33,542 nt of DNA, taken from contig CALBSO010000026.1 of the NCBI GenBank assembly GCA_937968015.1, positions 1 to 33,542 of the forward strand, written 5' to 3'. A program made the translations under genes and the position numbers. Position 1 is the stretch's first letter. Every line of letters starts with the position of its first letter. Under the pieces are notes generated by a model. It searched no databases. It was not told the DNA's origin and saw only the letters and a list, made by a program, of their open reading frames with translations. Shown here piece after piece: positions 1 to 7,202 of the stretch. Origin of the DNA: an uncultured Thermomicrobia bacterium. Lineage in GTDB: Bacteria > Chloroflexota > Chloroflexia > Thermomicrobiales > JALYUS01.

Positions 1-5
1 ACACC

Positions 6-35
6 TTGATCTATACGTATATCAGTATGTATGAT
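6..35 (+). promoter_or_regulatory. candidate sigma70-type promoter for the rhodanese gene
   Basis: A -35-like TTGATC (6-11) and a -10-like TATGAT (30-35) are separated by 18 nt in an unusually A+T-rich stretch at the window edge. It points at the rhodanese-CBS gene that starts about 80 nt downstream. This is inferred from consensus match only. Confidence 0.4.
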
Positions 36-118
36 GTATGCGGATGTGTCAATGGCGAGGTCGCGCGTCGCGGTTGGATGCGATGTCTGGGCCACTGACG
101 CAATGAAAGGAGATGGTC

Positions 119-793
119 ATGCCACAGGAAGCAGATCGGCATTTGGTCCAGCAACTCATTGCAGACGGCGCGCAACTGGTCGAAGTGCTCCCCGCTCACG
201 AGTATCGCGACGAGCACCTTGCGAGTGCCATCAGCATCCCGCTCAAGACACTCACCGGCGAAACGACGAAGCAGTTGGATCGCAACCGCCCGGTGATCGT
301 CTATTGCTGGGACTACCAGTGAGACATGAGCCCACGAGCCGCGTGGCGGCTTGAAACCTTGGGGTTCACGACGGTCTATGACTACGTTGCGGGCAAGGCG
401 GATTGGCTTGCGAACGGCTTGCCGAGCGATGGGACAGCAGCCACCCAATCGCGAGCGGGAACCATCGCTCGACGTGACGTGCCGACGTGCCATCTCACGG
501 ACACGGTTGGTACTGCTCGTAAACAGATCGCGGGGTCCGATTGGCAGGTATGCGTCGTGGTGAATGACGAGCGGATTGTTCTCGGATTGCTTGCACAGAA
601 ATCGTCCTCTGCCGATCCGCACACGCCTATCGAGGGTGTGATGGAATCCGGCCCCTCGACGTGGCGGCTGGACGGATCGCTTGCAGATATCGAGAAGTAC
701 ATGGAACGCCACCACGTCACTGCGGTTATCATCTCTGGATCGGATGGACGCCTGTATGGGGCGGTGCGCCGTGAGGATATCCCACACCCGTAG
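119..793 (+). CDS. rhodanese-CBS domain protein with in-frame TGA at the catalytic position (candidate selenoprotein)
   Basis: The reading frame runs from ATG 119 to the TAG at 791-793 with a single TGA at 320-322; read through, it gives 224 residues. Residues 1 to about 95 are a rhodanese domain (LVEVLPAHEYRDEHL, then PVIVYCWDYQ-TGA-DMSPRAAW). In rhodaneses of the type YCWxxxC the second cysteine is the persulfide-carrying nucleophile, and the TGA (codon 68) sits exactly there. The frame continues without a break into the rest of the rhodanese fold (LETLGFTTVYDYVAGKADWL) and then a CBS-domain pair (about 115-224), so both halves are clearly one gene. ATG 119 is preferred over ATG 113 because AAAGGAG (106-112) is then 6 nt upstream. 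Rhodaneses transfer sulfane sulfur; CBS pairs usually bind nucleotides and regulate. Two readings remain: selenocysteine insertion, or a nonsense mutation or sequencing error of a Cys codon, which would leave a 67-residue fragment. The window has no Sec machinery to settle it. Confidence 0.75.
330..350 (+). promoter_or_regulatory. candidate bacterial SECIS hairpin after the TGA
   Basis: Eight to nine bases after the TGA, CCACG (332-336) pairs perfectly with CGTGG (342-346) around the five-base loop AGCCG (337-341). GC (330-331) can extend the stem with GC (349-350) across a two-base bulge. A G lies in the second loop position, 16 nt from the TGA, which fits the loose bacterial SECIS model as I recall it. 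The stem is short, G+C-rich DNA makes such hairpins common, and the loop lacks the GU pair of the E. coli element, so this is weak support. Confidence 0.3.
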
Positions 794-911
794 CCGCTCG
801 ATTCGAGAAGATGTGGCGGGAACACCACGAAATCCCGCCAGTCTCTTCCTCTTTGACACCGCTCTTGGTCACGTTCGACGCGCTCTTTGCCGCTCATTTG
901 CATGTGCGCTG

Positions 912-920
912 TGCTATAGT
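912..920 (+). promoter_or_regulatory. candidate extended -10 promoter of the thiC transcript
   Basis: TGC directly precedes TATAGT (915-920), an extended -10 arrangement. No good -35 is visible at the usual distance. A start near 927 would place the TPP riboswitch at the 5' end of the transcript. The same TGTGCTAT motif occurs upstream of cobB. Confidence 0.45.
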
Positions 921-957
921 CCCCGCAGCCGCATGAAGCGGCGCAATCGAATAGGCA

Positions 958-1076
958 CCTGGTACGCTGGGGGAGCGAGTAGCTGAGAGGCGGGATCAAG
1001 CCCACCAACCCCTCGAACCTGATCTCGGGAAGCTGCACGGCAGACGACTGTTGGAGCGGAAGACGAGCGTAGGGAA
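958..1076 (+). promoter_or_regulatory. TPP riboswitch (THI element)
   Basis: The conserved THI-box segments are present in order: GGGGAGC (970-976), GCTGAGAGG (982-990), GAACCTGAT (1015-1023) and GCGTAGGGAA (1067-1076). It lies directly upstream of thiC and is followed by a terminator hairpin, which fits repression when thiamine pyrophosphate is bound. The arm between CTCG (1024-1027) and CGAG (1064-1067) is longer than in typical elements, where the equivalent arm closes on a short loop, so this one carries roughly 25 extra bases. The other conserved segments look normal. Confidence 0.93.
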
Positions 1077-1093
1077 TGCGGCCGAACGACCGT

Positions 1094-1134
1094 GACCATC
1101 GGGTCGCGCTTCGGGCGCTCCGTGGTCCTTTTTT
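1094..1134 (+). terminator. intrinsic terminator of the TPP riboswitch expression platform
   Basis: GACCA (1094-1098) pairs with TGGTC (1123-1127), CGGG (1100-1103) with TCCG (1119-1122), and GCGC (1106-1109) with GCGC (1115-1118) around a TTCGG loop. Six T residues follow (1129-1134). Its place between the aptamer and the thiC start indicates transcriptional control by premature termination. Confidence 0.75.
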
Positions 1135-1293
1135 GTGGGCCGGGGCGGACGAGACGAAGATCAGCACGGATCGTTACCAGACCGTGGGATGGGGAGCATG
1201 CCCCCGTTTCTCGGTGCTTTCCGCAACCCCCGCCTACCGGTGTCGCCGGTGTCGCGCCAGCGTTGGCGCGGCGTGTATGCGCGGAGGTGCATC

Positions 1294-3057
1294 GTGTCCC
1301 AGTCTCCCGGTCAACCGTTCCCCGCCAGTCAGAAGGTCTATCTCCCCGGCACGCGCCCCGACATCCGGGTCCCCGTCCGCGCGATCGCCCTTTCCCCCAC
1401 GTCAGGACGCTTCGGCGAGGAGGCGAACCCGCCCCTGCATGTCTACGATACGAGCGGCCCCTACACCGACGCAGCGCTCGCCACCGATATCCGGCAGGGC
1501 ATCCCGCCGCTGCGCCGCCCGTGGATCGTCGAGCGCGGCGACGTGGAGGAGTACGACGGGCGATCCGTGCAGCCGGTCGACAACGGCTTCCGGCCCGACG
1601 ATCCGCGCGCGAATATGGCGGTCTTTCCCGCCCTGAGTCGCAAGCCCCTGCGCGCGAAGGCTGGCAGGAATGTCACGCAGATGCACTACGCGCGGCGCGG
1701 CATCGTCACGCCGGAGATGGAGTTCATCGCCATCCGCGAGGGGATGGATCCCGAGTTCGTCCGCAGCGAGGTGGCGCGGGGCCGGGCGATCATCCCCGCC
1801 AATATCAACCACCCCGAGACGGAGCCGATGATCATCGGGCGCCACTTCCTCGTCAAGATCAACGCGAACATCGGCAACTCGGCGGTCTCCTCCTCGATCG
1901 AGGAGGAAGTAGACAAGATGACCTGGGCGACCCGCTGGGGCGCGGATACCGTGATGGACCTCTCCACCGGCAAGAACATCCACACGACACGGGAGTGGAT
2001 CGTCCGCAACGCGCCGGTGCCGATCGGGACGGTGCCGATCTACCAGGCGCTGGAGAAGGTCGGCGGCGAGGCGGCGGACCTGACGTGGGAGATCTACCGG
2101 GACACGCTGATCGAGCAGGCGGAGCAGGGGGTGGACTACTTCACGATCCACGCCGGCGTGCTGCTGCGCTACATCCACCTGACGGCGAAGCGCGTCACGG
2201 GCATCGTCTCGCGCGGCGGCTCGATCCTCGCGGCGTGGTGCCTCGCCCACCACCAGGAGAACTTCCTCTACACCCACTTCGCCGACATTTGTGAGATCAT
2301 GGCCGCCTACGACATCTCCTTCTCGCTCGGGGACGGTCTGCGTCCCGGCTCGATTGCCGATGCCAACGACGAGGCGCAGTTCGCGGAGTTGGACACGCTC
2401 GGCGAGCTGACGAAGATCGCCTGGGAGCACGATGTGCAGGTGATGATCGAGGGGCCGGGGCACGTGCCGATGCACCTCGTCAAGGAGAACGTGGACCGGC
2501 AGATGGCGGTCTGCCAGGAGGCGCCCTTCTACACGCTCGGCCCGCTGACCACCGACATCGCACCGGGATACGACCACATCACCTCGGCGATCGGCGCGGC
2601 GATGATCGGCTGGTACGGGACGGCGATGCTTTGCTACGTGACGCCGAAGGAGCATCTCGGCCTGCCGAACAAACAGGACGTCAAGGACGGCGTGATCGCC
2701 TACAAGATCGCCGCCCACGCCGCCGACCTCGCGAAGGGACATCCGGGCGCGCAGGACCGCGACGACGCGATCTCCAAGGCGCGCTTCGAGTTCCGCTGGC
2801 GCGACCAGTTCCACCTCTCGCTCGACCCGGAGACGGCACTCAAGTACCACGACGAGACGCTGCCGGCCGAAGGGGCGAAGGTGGCGCACTTCTGCTCGAT
2901 GTGCGGGCCGAAGTTCTGCAGTATGAAGATCACCCAGGATGTGCGGGAGTACGCGCGCACCATGGGGCTGGAGGAGATTGAGGTAATCTCGGTCGGCCTG
3001 GCGGAGAAGGCGGAGGAGTTCCGAGACGGAGGGAACCGCATCTACCAGAAGGCATAA
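1294..3057 (+). CDS. thiC: phosphomethylpyrimidine synthase ThiC
   Basis: This 587-residue cytoplasmic radical-SAM enzyme converts aminoimidazole ribotide to HMP phosphate, the pyrimidine half of thiamine. Family hallmarks are visible: an N-terminal KVYLPGTRPDIRVP segment, GNSAVSSSIEEEVDKM, GPGHVPMHLVKENVD, and the C-terminal iron-sulfur motif CSMCGPKFC (CxxCxxxxC). The frame is open upstream to 1135, but GTG 1294 is chosen because GGAGG (1283-1287) lies 6 nt before it and the protein then begins close to the conserved N-terminus. A TPP riboswitch with terminator precedes it. BzaF-type paralogues, which make benzimidazole from the same substrate, are a theoretical alternative; the full N-terminal region and thiamine control argue for ThiC. 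The gene converges on folE, 20 nt away. Confidence 0.97.
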   Translation: MSQSPGQPFPASQKVYLPGTRPDIRVPVRAIALSPTSGRFGEEANPPLHVYDTSGPYTDAALATDIRQGIPPLRRPWIVERGDVEEYDGRSVQPVDNGFRPDDPRANMAVFPALSRKPLRAKAGRNVTQMHYARRGIVTPEMEFIAIREGMDPEFVRSEVARGRAIIPANINHPETEPMIIGRHFLVKINANIGNSAVSSSIEEEVDKMTWATRWGADTVMDLSTGKNIHTTREWIVRNAPVPIGTVPIYQALEKVGGEAADLTWEIYRDTLIEQAEQGVDYFTIHAGVLLRYIHLTAKRVTGIVSRGGSILAAWCLAHHQENFLYTHFADICEIMAAYDISFSLGDGLRPGSIADANDEAQFAELDTLGELTKIAWEHDVQVMIEGPGHVPMHLVKENVDRQMAVCQEAPFYTLGPLTTDIAPGYDHITSAIGAAMIGWYGTAMLCYVTPKEHLGLPNKQDVKDGVIAYKIAAHAADLAKGHPGAQDRDDAISKARFEFRWRDQFHLSLDPETALKYHDETLPAEGAKVAHFCSMCGPKFCSMKITQDVREYARTMGLEEIEVISVGLAEKAEEFRDGGNRIYQKA

Positions 3058-3077
3058 CGGCTGACGAGCGCGGTGCG

Positions 3078-3719
3078 CTAATCACCGATGCCGCTGCCGA
3101 AGTGATCGCCGCGCAGGATCGCCTGAAACTCGGCGCGGGTCATCGGGTTGGTCTTGAAGAGGCCGCGCACCGCGCTCGTCACCATCGTTGCGCCCGGTTT
3201 CTTGATGCCCCGCATCGTCAGGCAGGTGTGCTCCGCCCGGATGACGACGCCGACGCCCTGCGGCTCCAGGCCCTCCATGATCGCATCCGCGATCTGCGCG
3301 GTCAGCCGCTCCTGCACCTGCGGGCGGCGGGCATACGCCTCGACGACGCGGGCGAGTTTGGAGAGGCCGACGACGCGGCCACTCGGGATGTATGCGACGT
3401 GCGCGACACCGTGGAAGGGGGCGAAATGGTGCTCGCACAGCGAGTAGAAGGGGATGTCCTTGAGGACGACCATCTCCGCGTATGCCTCATCGAACGTAAC
3501 CTTAAGGAACTCGAACGGGTCCGTCCGCAGCCCCGCGAAGATTTCCACGTACATGTCGGCGATGCGGCGCGGGGTCTCCCGCAGCCCCTCGCGCTCCGGG
3601 TCCTCGCCGACGGCGGCGATGATCTCCCGCACGGCCGCCTTGATACGCTCCGTATCGATGGGGTCGGTGAGGACGGGCGGGCGCGTGTGCGCAAGAATCC
3701 CGTGCGTTGACGATGTCAT
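3078..3719 (-). CDS. folE: GTP cyclohydrolase I FolE
   Basis: A 213-residue protein that opens GTP to 7,8-dihydroneopterin triphosphate, the first step of folate synthesis. It shows the zinc-site segment SLCEHHFAPFHGVAHVAY and the second zinc cysteine in HTCLTMRGIKKPG, plus GLSKLARVVEAYARRPQVQERL, all diagnostic for type IA enzymes. The ATG at 3719 is preceded by GAGGAGG at a normal distance. It is the last gene of a minus-strand run after folB and a histidine phosphatase. It normally acts as a homodecamer. Nothing looks damaged. Confidence 0.97.
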   Translation of the reverse strand: MTSSTHGILAHTRPPVLTDPIDTERIKAAVREIIAAVGEDPEREGLRETPRRIADMYVEIFAGLRTDPFEFLKVTFDEAYAEMVVLKDIPFYSLCEHHFAPFHGVAHVAYIPSGRVVGLSKLARVVEAYARRPQVQERLTAQIADAIMEGLEPQGVGVVIRAEHTCLTMRGIKKPGATMVTSAVRGLFKTNPMTRAEFQAILRGDHFGSGIGD

Positions 3720-3800
3720 GGAAACTCCTCCTCTGATCCATTGCCGGTCGGAAACCGGGCGTGTGCCGAAGGCGCGATGCCGGCTGCGTTTTGTGCGGAG

Positions 3801-4196
3801 CTACAGGCCGCTGCGGGCGCGAGCGCGATAAATCTCGACACCGACGCCACCGGTCGGGGTGAAGATACTGCCCTTGATCGGCACGTCGGGCTTGCGCACG
3901 CGCACGGAGACAGTCTCCACCGCGGGGTGGGCGTCCAGCACCCCTGCGGCAATCTTCTCCGCCACCGTCTCGATGAGTTGATAGGGCCCGGATTCCACAA
4001 TCGCGCGCACTTGCTTATAGACGGCGCTGTAGGAGGTTGTCCGGGCGAGGTCGTCGCTCGCACCGGCGGCCCGCAAGTCGCGGGTCAGGGAGACGTCGAC
4101 GATGAAACGCTGGCCGAGCGTGTTCTCTTCCGCATTCATCCCATGATAGGCATAGAAAATCAAGCCTTCGAGGAAAACACGATCGCTGCACGCCAT
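3801..4196 (-). CDS. folB: dihydroneopterin aldolase FolB
   Basis: A 131-residue enzyme that cleaves 7,8-dihydroneopterin to 6-hydroxymethyl-dihydropterin and glycolaldehyde. Recognisable segments are FLEGLIFYAYHGMNAEE near the N-terminus, QRFIVDV, YQLIETVAEKIA in the middle, and VRVRKPDVPI with the conserved KP. The frame is open much further upstream, but ATG 4196 has AAGGAGG at ideal spacing and gives the usual family length. It lies 81 nt upstream of folE in the same direction, so both enzymes of the early pterin branch are probably co-transcribed. No folP or folK is present in the window. Confidence 0.95.
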   Translation of the reverse strand: MACSDRVFLEGLIFYAYHGMNAEENTLGQRFIVDVSLTRDLRAAGASDDLARTTSYSAVYKQVRAIVESGPYQLIETVAEKIAAGVLDAHPAVETVSVRVRKPDVPIKGSIFTPTGGVGVEIYRARARSGL

Positions 4197-4321
4197 CTCG
4201 GGGTTCCTCCTTCGTTCGCTCCCGCTCGGTGTATCTGCAGGAAAGCAAGCACGCGCAGAAAGGTGGATTCCGGTCCATACGGCCCGTGCCAAAGGCTTCG
4301 CATGCGCGATCTCCCTGTTCG

Positions 4322-4999
4322 TCAGTTGATGCCATTGATGTGTGCGACGGCATTGAACCCGCGCAGGATGCCCGAAATGCGTCCATCCTCTGCGCGTCGC
4401 CAGTCGATGATCGAGATACTTGCTGGATCCAGCCACATACGATGAGCGGCCATGGGCGGGAGACCGAGGGCCGTGCAGGCGAGCGCCTTGATCGGGCCCA
4501 CATGGCTCACCACCACGATGGCCTGACCGGGGTGGTGCGCGGTCAGCGCATCTGCGCAGGCCACGACGCGCACCTGCACGTCGGCCAGTCGCTCCCCGTC
4601 GGGCGGTGCGACATCTTCCCCGGCCTCCCATGCGGCTAACCGCGTCGCGTCCCGGGCTTGTACCTCCGCGCGCGTCAACTGCTCCCACGCGCCGTAATCG
4701 CTCTCGCGCAGGTCGACGCAGACCACCACGTCGAGCCCGATCTCAACGGCGACTGCAGCGGCGGTGTCCCGGGCGCGCACGAGCGGGCTGCTATAGATAG
4801 CCCGAAGCGGCAACGCCCGGAGCGCCTGGGCCAGCAAGAATGCCTGCTGGCGGCCCTGCGCCGTGAGAGCAACATCACTCGCGCCAAGGTAGCGCAACTC
4901 CCGGTTTCCCTCCGCCTCGCCGTGGCGCACGAGGATGAAACGCGTTCCGTCCTGTGGGCCAACGCCGCTCGCCGATGATGGAAAGATCCCCGTCGACAT
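4322..4999 (-). CDS. histidine phosphatase family protein (phosphoglycerate mutase-like)
   Basis: A 225-residue protein with the branch-1 histidine phosphatase signature: LVRHGEAEGN near the N-terminus (phosphohistidine), SSPLVRARDTA, ESDYGAWE with the acidic general acid, and VSHVGPIKAL with the second histidine. ATG 4999 is favoured over ATG 5005 because GGGAGG is then correctly spaced. The family covers phosphoglycerate mutases, alpha-ribazole phosphatase (CobC) and many small-molecule phosphatases, and sequence alone does not separate them. Two contexts suggest roles: it precedes folB-folE on the same strand, so it might dephosphorylate dihydroneopterin phosphates; or, given the cobalamin genes 7 kb away, it might be an alpha-ribazole-5'-phosphate phosphatase. 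Both are inference. Confidence 0.9.
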   Translation of the reverse strand: MSTGIFPSSASGVGPQDGTRFILVRHGEAEGNRELRYLGASDVALTAQGRQQAFLLAQALRALPLRAIYSSPLVRARDTAAAVAVEIGLDVVVCVDLRESDYGAWEQLTRAEVQARDATRLAAWEAGEDVAPPDGERLADVQVRVVACADALTAHHPGQAIVVVSHVGPIKALACTALGLPPMAAHRMWLDPASISIIDWRRAEDGRISGILRGFNAVAHINGIN

Positions 5000-5116
5000 C
5001 CCCATGCCTCCCGCATCGCTCTATTGCCCTATGTTACACCCGTTGCTCTCCATGCCGACAGCGCACGGCGGGCGGCGACGCGGGTTCCGATTGCCGGATG
5101 CGAGGAGAACCTGGGG

Positions 5117-5604
5117 TCAATCAACCTCGTGCAGGCGCCCGGTCCGGACGTCATAGACGAAGCCGCGCACCGGGAGCCCCTTCAGCAGAAGGGGTGACGC
5201 GCTGATCGCCGCGACATCGTCCCGCACGCTCTGCGCCACGTCGGTGAACGAGAGGGACGGGAAGTCCGCGTGCGCGTGCAATTCATCATGCATCTTCTGA
5301 TGCAGCTGTTCGTCGGTAAACGTGAGCATGCCGCAGTTCGTATGATGGATGACGACGATCTCCCGCGTGCCCAGCAGTTGCTGCGAGATGATCAGCGAGC
5401 GGATCGCGTCGGCGGCGCGTCCCCGGCATTCCGGATGACGTGAGCGTCGATCTCCTGCAAACCGAGGAACTTGGCGGGATCGAGGCGCGCGTCCATGCAT
5501 GTGACCACGGCGACCTTCCGTCCGAGCGGCATCGGCAGATCACTCTTGTCGAAGGTCGCGGCGTACTGCTCATCAGCTCTTAAGAACTCGTCTGCTACTG
5601 ACAT
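5117..5604 (-). pseudogene. beta-carbonic anhydrase, frameshifted
   Basis: Two overlapping frames make one beta-carbonic anhydrase. The first (ATG 5604, after AAAGGGGAA) runs through VAVVTCMDARLDP, with zinc ligand Cys36 and Asp38, to HVIRNAG. The second continues from AADAIRSLIISQQLLG through IHHTNCGML, with the His and Cys ligands, to the stop at 5117. The break falls in the G run (minus strand) at 5421-5424. Five Gs instead of four would restore NAGGRAADAI, a typical sequence, and give 162 residues, normal for the short bacterial class. All four metal ligands are intact. The enzyme hydrates CO2 to bicarbonate. A homopolymer sequencing error is the simplest explanation; real inactivation is possible. 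Confidence 0.9.
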
Positions 5605-5993
5605 GATCGTTCCCCTTTCTCATTCGTTGCCACACCCGTGAGCGCTGAACCTCTTTCTTGACTTAACAGTGTACACTTCTCAAGAATACGACGACACTCG
5701 GCCGCGCGTGGCGAACCGCGACGGTGGGTGAGTACCGCTTTGGAAGCGACAGAAAGAAGCAGTGGGATGATGCGGCCGCGTCGAGCGACGGGTTGTGCAG
5801 GCGCGAGCAGCGCGGACGGCCGATCGCTGCCGAGGTCGACGCGATCATCCCAATCCGCGCCGATGCCATCGCGACGGTGCCAGACACTGGCCGATGACAG
5901 TTCTATGCTCTCTGCGTATACTCCGCTACGGGCCGATGACCATGTACGCTCGAACGAAGCCACGACAGACGACCGTTGTGAAAGGAACGCGAC
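5605..5993. other. gene-free intergenic region between carbonic anhydrase and cofG
   Basis: No credible gene is seen in these 389 bases. They separate two divergent genes. The right half holds the cofG promoter (5894-5922). The left half has an A+T-richer patch with the perfect ten-base palindrome AGTGTACACT (5668-5677), flanked by the inverted pair TTCTTG (5655-5660) and CAAGAA (5681-5686). TACACT inside it could be a minus-strand -10 for carbonic anhydrase, or the palindrome could be an operator. Confidence 0.4.
5894..5922 (+). promoter_or_regulatory. candidate promoter of cofG-cofH
   Basis: ATGACA (5894-5899) and TATACT (5917-5922) are separated by exactly 17 nt, a good sigma70-type match. 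Transcription would start near 5929, leaving a leader of about 65 nt before cofG, with no riboswitch visible in it. Confidence 0.55.
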
Positions 5994-7202
5994 ATGGGGG
6001 GAATGGTGGCGTGCCGAGTCGCCGGGATGGCCGATGCGTTGGATGCGGCGGCGGCGGGAGAGGGGCTGCCCCGGGAGATTGCGCGTCGGCTGATCCGCGC
6101 GGAGGATGATGCGTTGCAGGCAATGCTGGCAGCCGCCGGTGCGCTGCGCGACCGCCGGACCGGCCGGATCGTGACGTATTCTCGCAAGGTCTTCATCCCG
6201 CTGACCAACCTCTGCCGGGACAACTGCGGCTACTGCACCTTTGTGCGCCGCCCCGGCGATCCGCGCATGCACACGATGACGCCGGAGGAGGTGCTGGCGG
6301 TGGCGGAGGCCGGTCGGAAGGCCGGGTGCAAGGAGGCGCTCTTCAGTCTGGGTGACAAGCCGGAGCTGAAGTACCCGGCGTATCGTGATTGGCTGGCGGA
6401 GCGTGGCTATGCCAGCACGATCGCCTATCTCCGTGACATGTGCGCCCTGGTGCTGGCGGAGACCGGGCTGCTGCCGCACGCCAACCCGGGGGTGATGACC
6501 CGCGAGGACATCGCAGTGCTGCGCGACGTGAACATCAGCATGGGCATGATGCTCGAGGGGATCAGCCCGGCGCTGTTGGCGAAGGGCGGGGCGCATCGCG
6601 GCTCGCGGGACAAGACGCCGGCGGCGCGGCTCGCGACAATCGCGGCGGCCGGCGAGCTCGCCGTCCCATTCACGACGGGCATCCTGATCGGCATCGGGGA
6701 GACGCCGGAGGAGCGGGTCGACGCCCTCTCCGCGATCAAGGATCTTCATGACCGCTATGGCCATGTACAGGAGGTGATCATCCAGAACTTCCGGGCGAAG
6801 CCGGACATCCGGATGCGGGACTGGCCGGAGCCGGGACCGTTGGAGATGGTGCGGACGATCGCTGTCGCCCGGCTGATCTTCGGCGACGCGATCAACGTGC
6901 AAGCGCCGCCCAACCTGGCGCTCGCCGAGTACGGGGCGTACCTGGAGGCGGGGCTGAACGACTGGGGGGGGATCTCCCCGGTGACCCGGGACCACATCAA
7001 TCCGGAGCGCGCCTGGCCGGCCCTGGACCGGTTGCGGGCCGCGATGGCGGACGCCGGGTTCGAACTGCGCGAGCGGCTCGGGATCTATCCCGAGTATGCG
7101 CGGCAGGCCGAGCGGTTTCTCGACCCGGCGCTCCGGGGGCGCGTGTGTGCTTTAACCGATGATGCCGGCCTTGTCCGGCGCGAGGAGGAGCAGTGGACGT
7201 GA
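5994..7202 (+). CDS. cofG: 7,8-didemethyl-8-hydroxy-5-deazariboflavin synthase subunit CofG
   Basis: A 402-residue radical-SAM enzyme, one of two that make Fo, the deazaflavin chromophore of coenzyme F420. Visible features are the iron-sulfur motif CRDNCGYC preceded by FIPLTNL, EALFSLGDKPE, LPHANPGVM, GMMLEGISPALL, TGILIGIGET and AKPDIRMRDWPEP, all characteristic of CofG rather than CofH. Together the pair joins tyrosine to 5-amino-6-ribitylamino-uracil. ATG 5994 has AAAGGA seven bases upstream. Its end overlaps the start of cofH by 10 nt, so the two are translationally coupled. In Actinobacteria these are fused as FbiC; here they are separate. No cofC, cofD or cofE is in the window. Confidence 0.95.
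   Translation: MGGMVACRVAGMADALDAAAAGEGLPREIARRLIRAEDDALQAMLAAAGALRDRRTGRIVTYSRKVFIPLTNLCRDNCGYCTFVRRPGDPRMHTMTPEEVLAVAEAGRKAGCKEALFSLGDKPELKYPAYRDWLAERGYASTIAYLRDMCALVLAETGLLPHANPGVMTREDIAVLRDVNISMGMMLEGISPALLAKGGAHRGSRDKTPAARLATIAAAGELAVPFTTGILIGIGETPEERVDALSAIKDLHDRYGHVQEVIIQNFRAKPDIRMRDWPEPGPLEMVRTIAVARLIFGDAINVQAPPNLALAEYGAYLEAGLNDWGGISPVTRDHINPERAWPALDRLRAAMADAGFELRERLGIYPEYARQAERFLDPALRGRVCALTDDAGLVRREEEQWT

Noticed and set aside
11..859. Minus-strand frame of 282 codons over the rhodanese gene
   Set aside because: It has no recognisable domain, and the opposite strand has clear rhodanese and CBS motifs. It is a G+C-rich shadow.
1092..2294. Long plus-strand frame of 400 codons inside thiC and similar minus-strand frame 1402-2889
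   Set aside because: They are Arg/Gly/Pro-rich low-complexity translations overlapping the unmistakable ThiC frame.
1294..3057. ThiC as a BzaF-type benzimidazole synthase for the cobalamin lower ligand
   Set aside because: The TPP riboswitch, full N-terminal domain and normal length point to thiamine synthesis.
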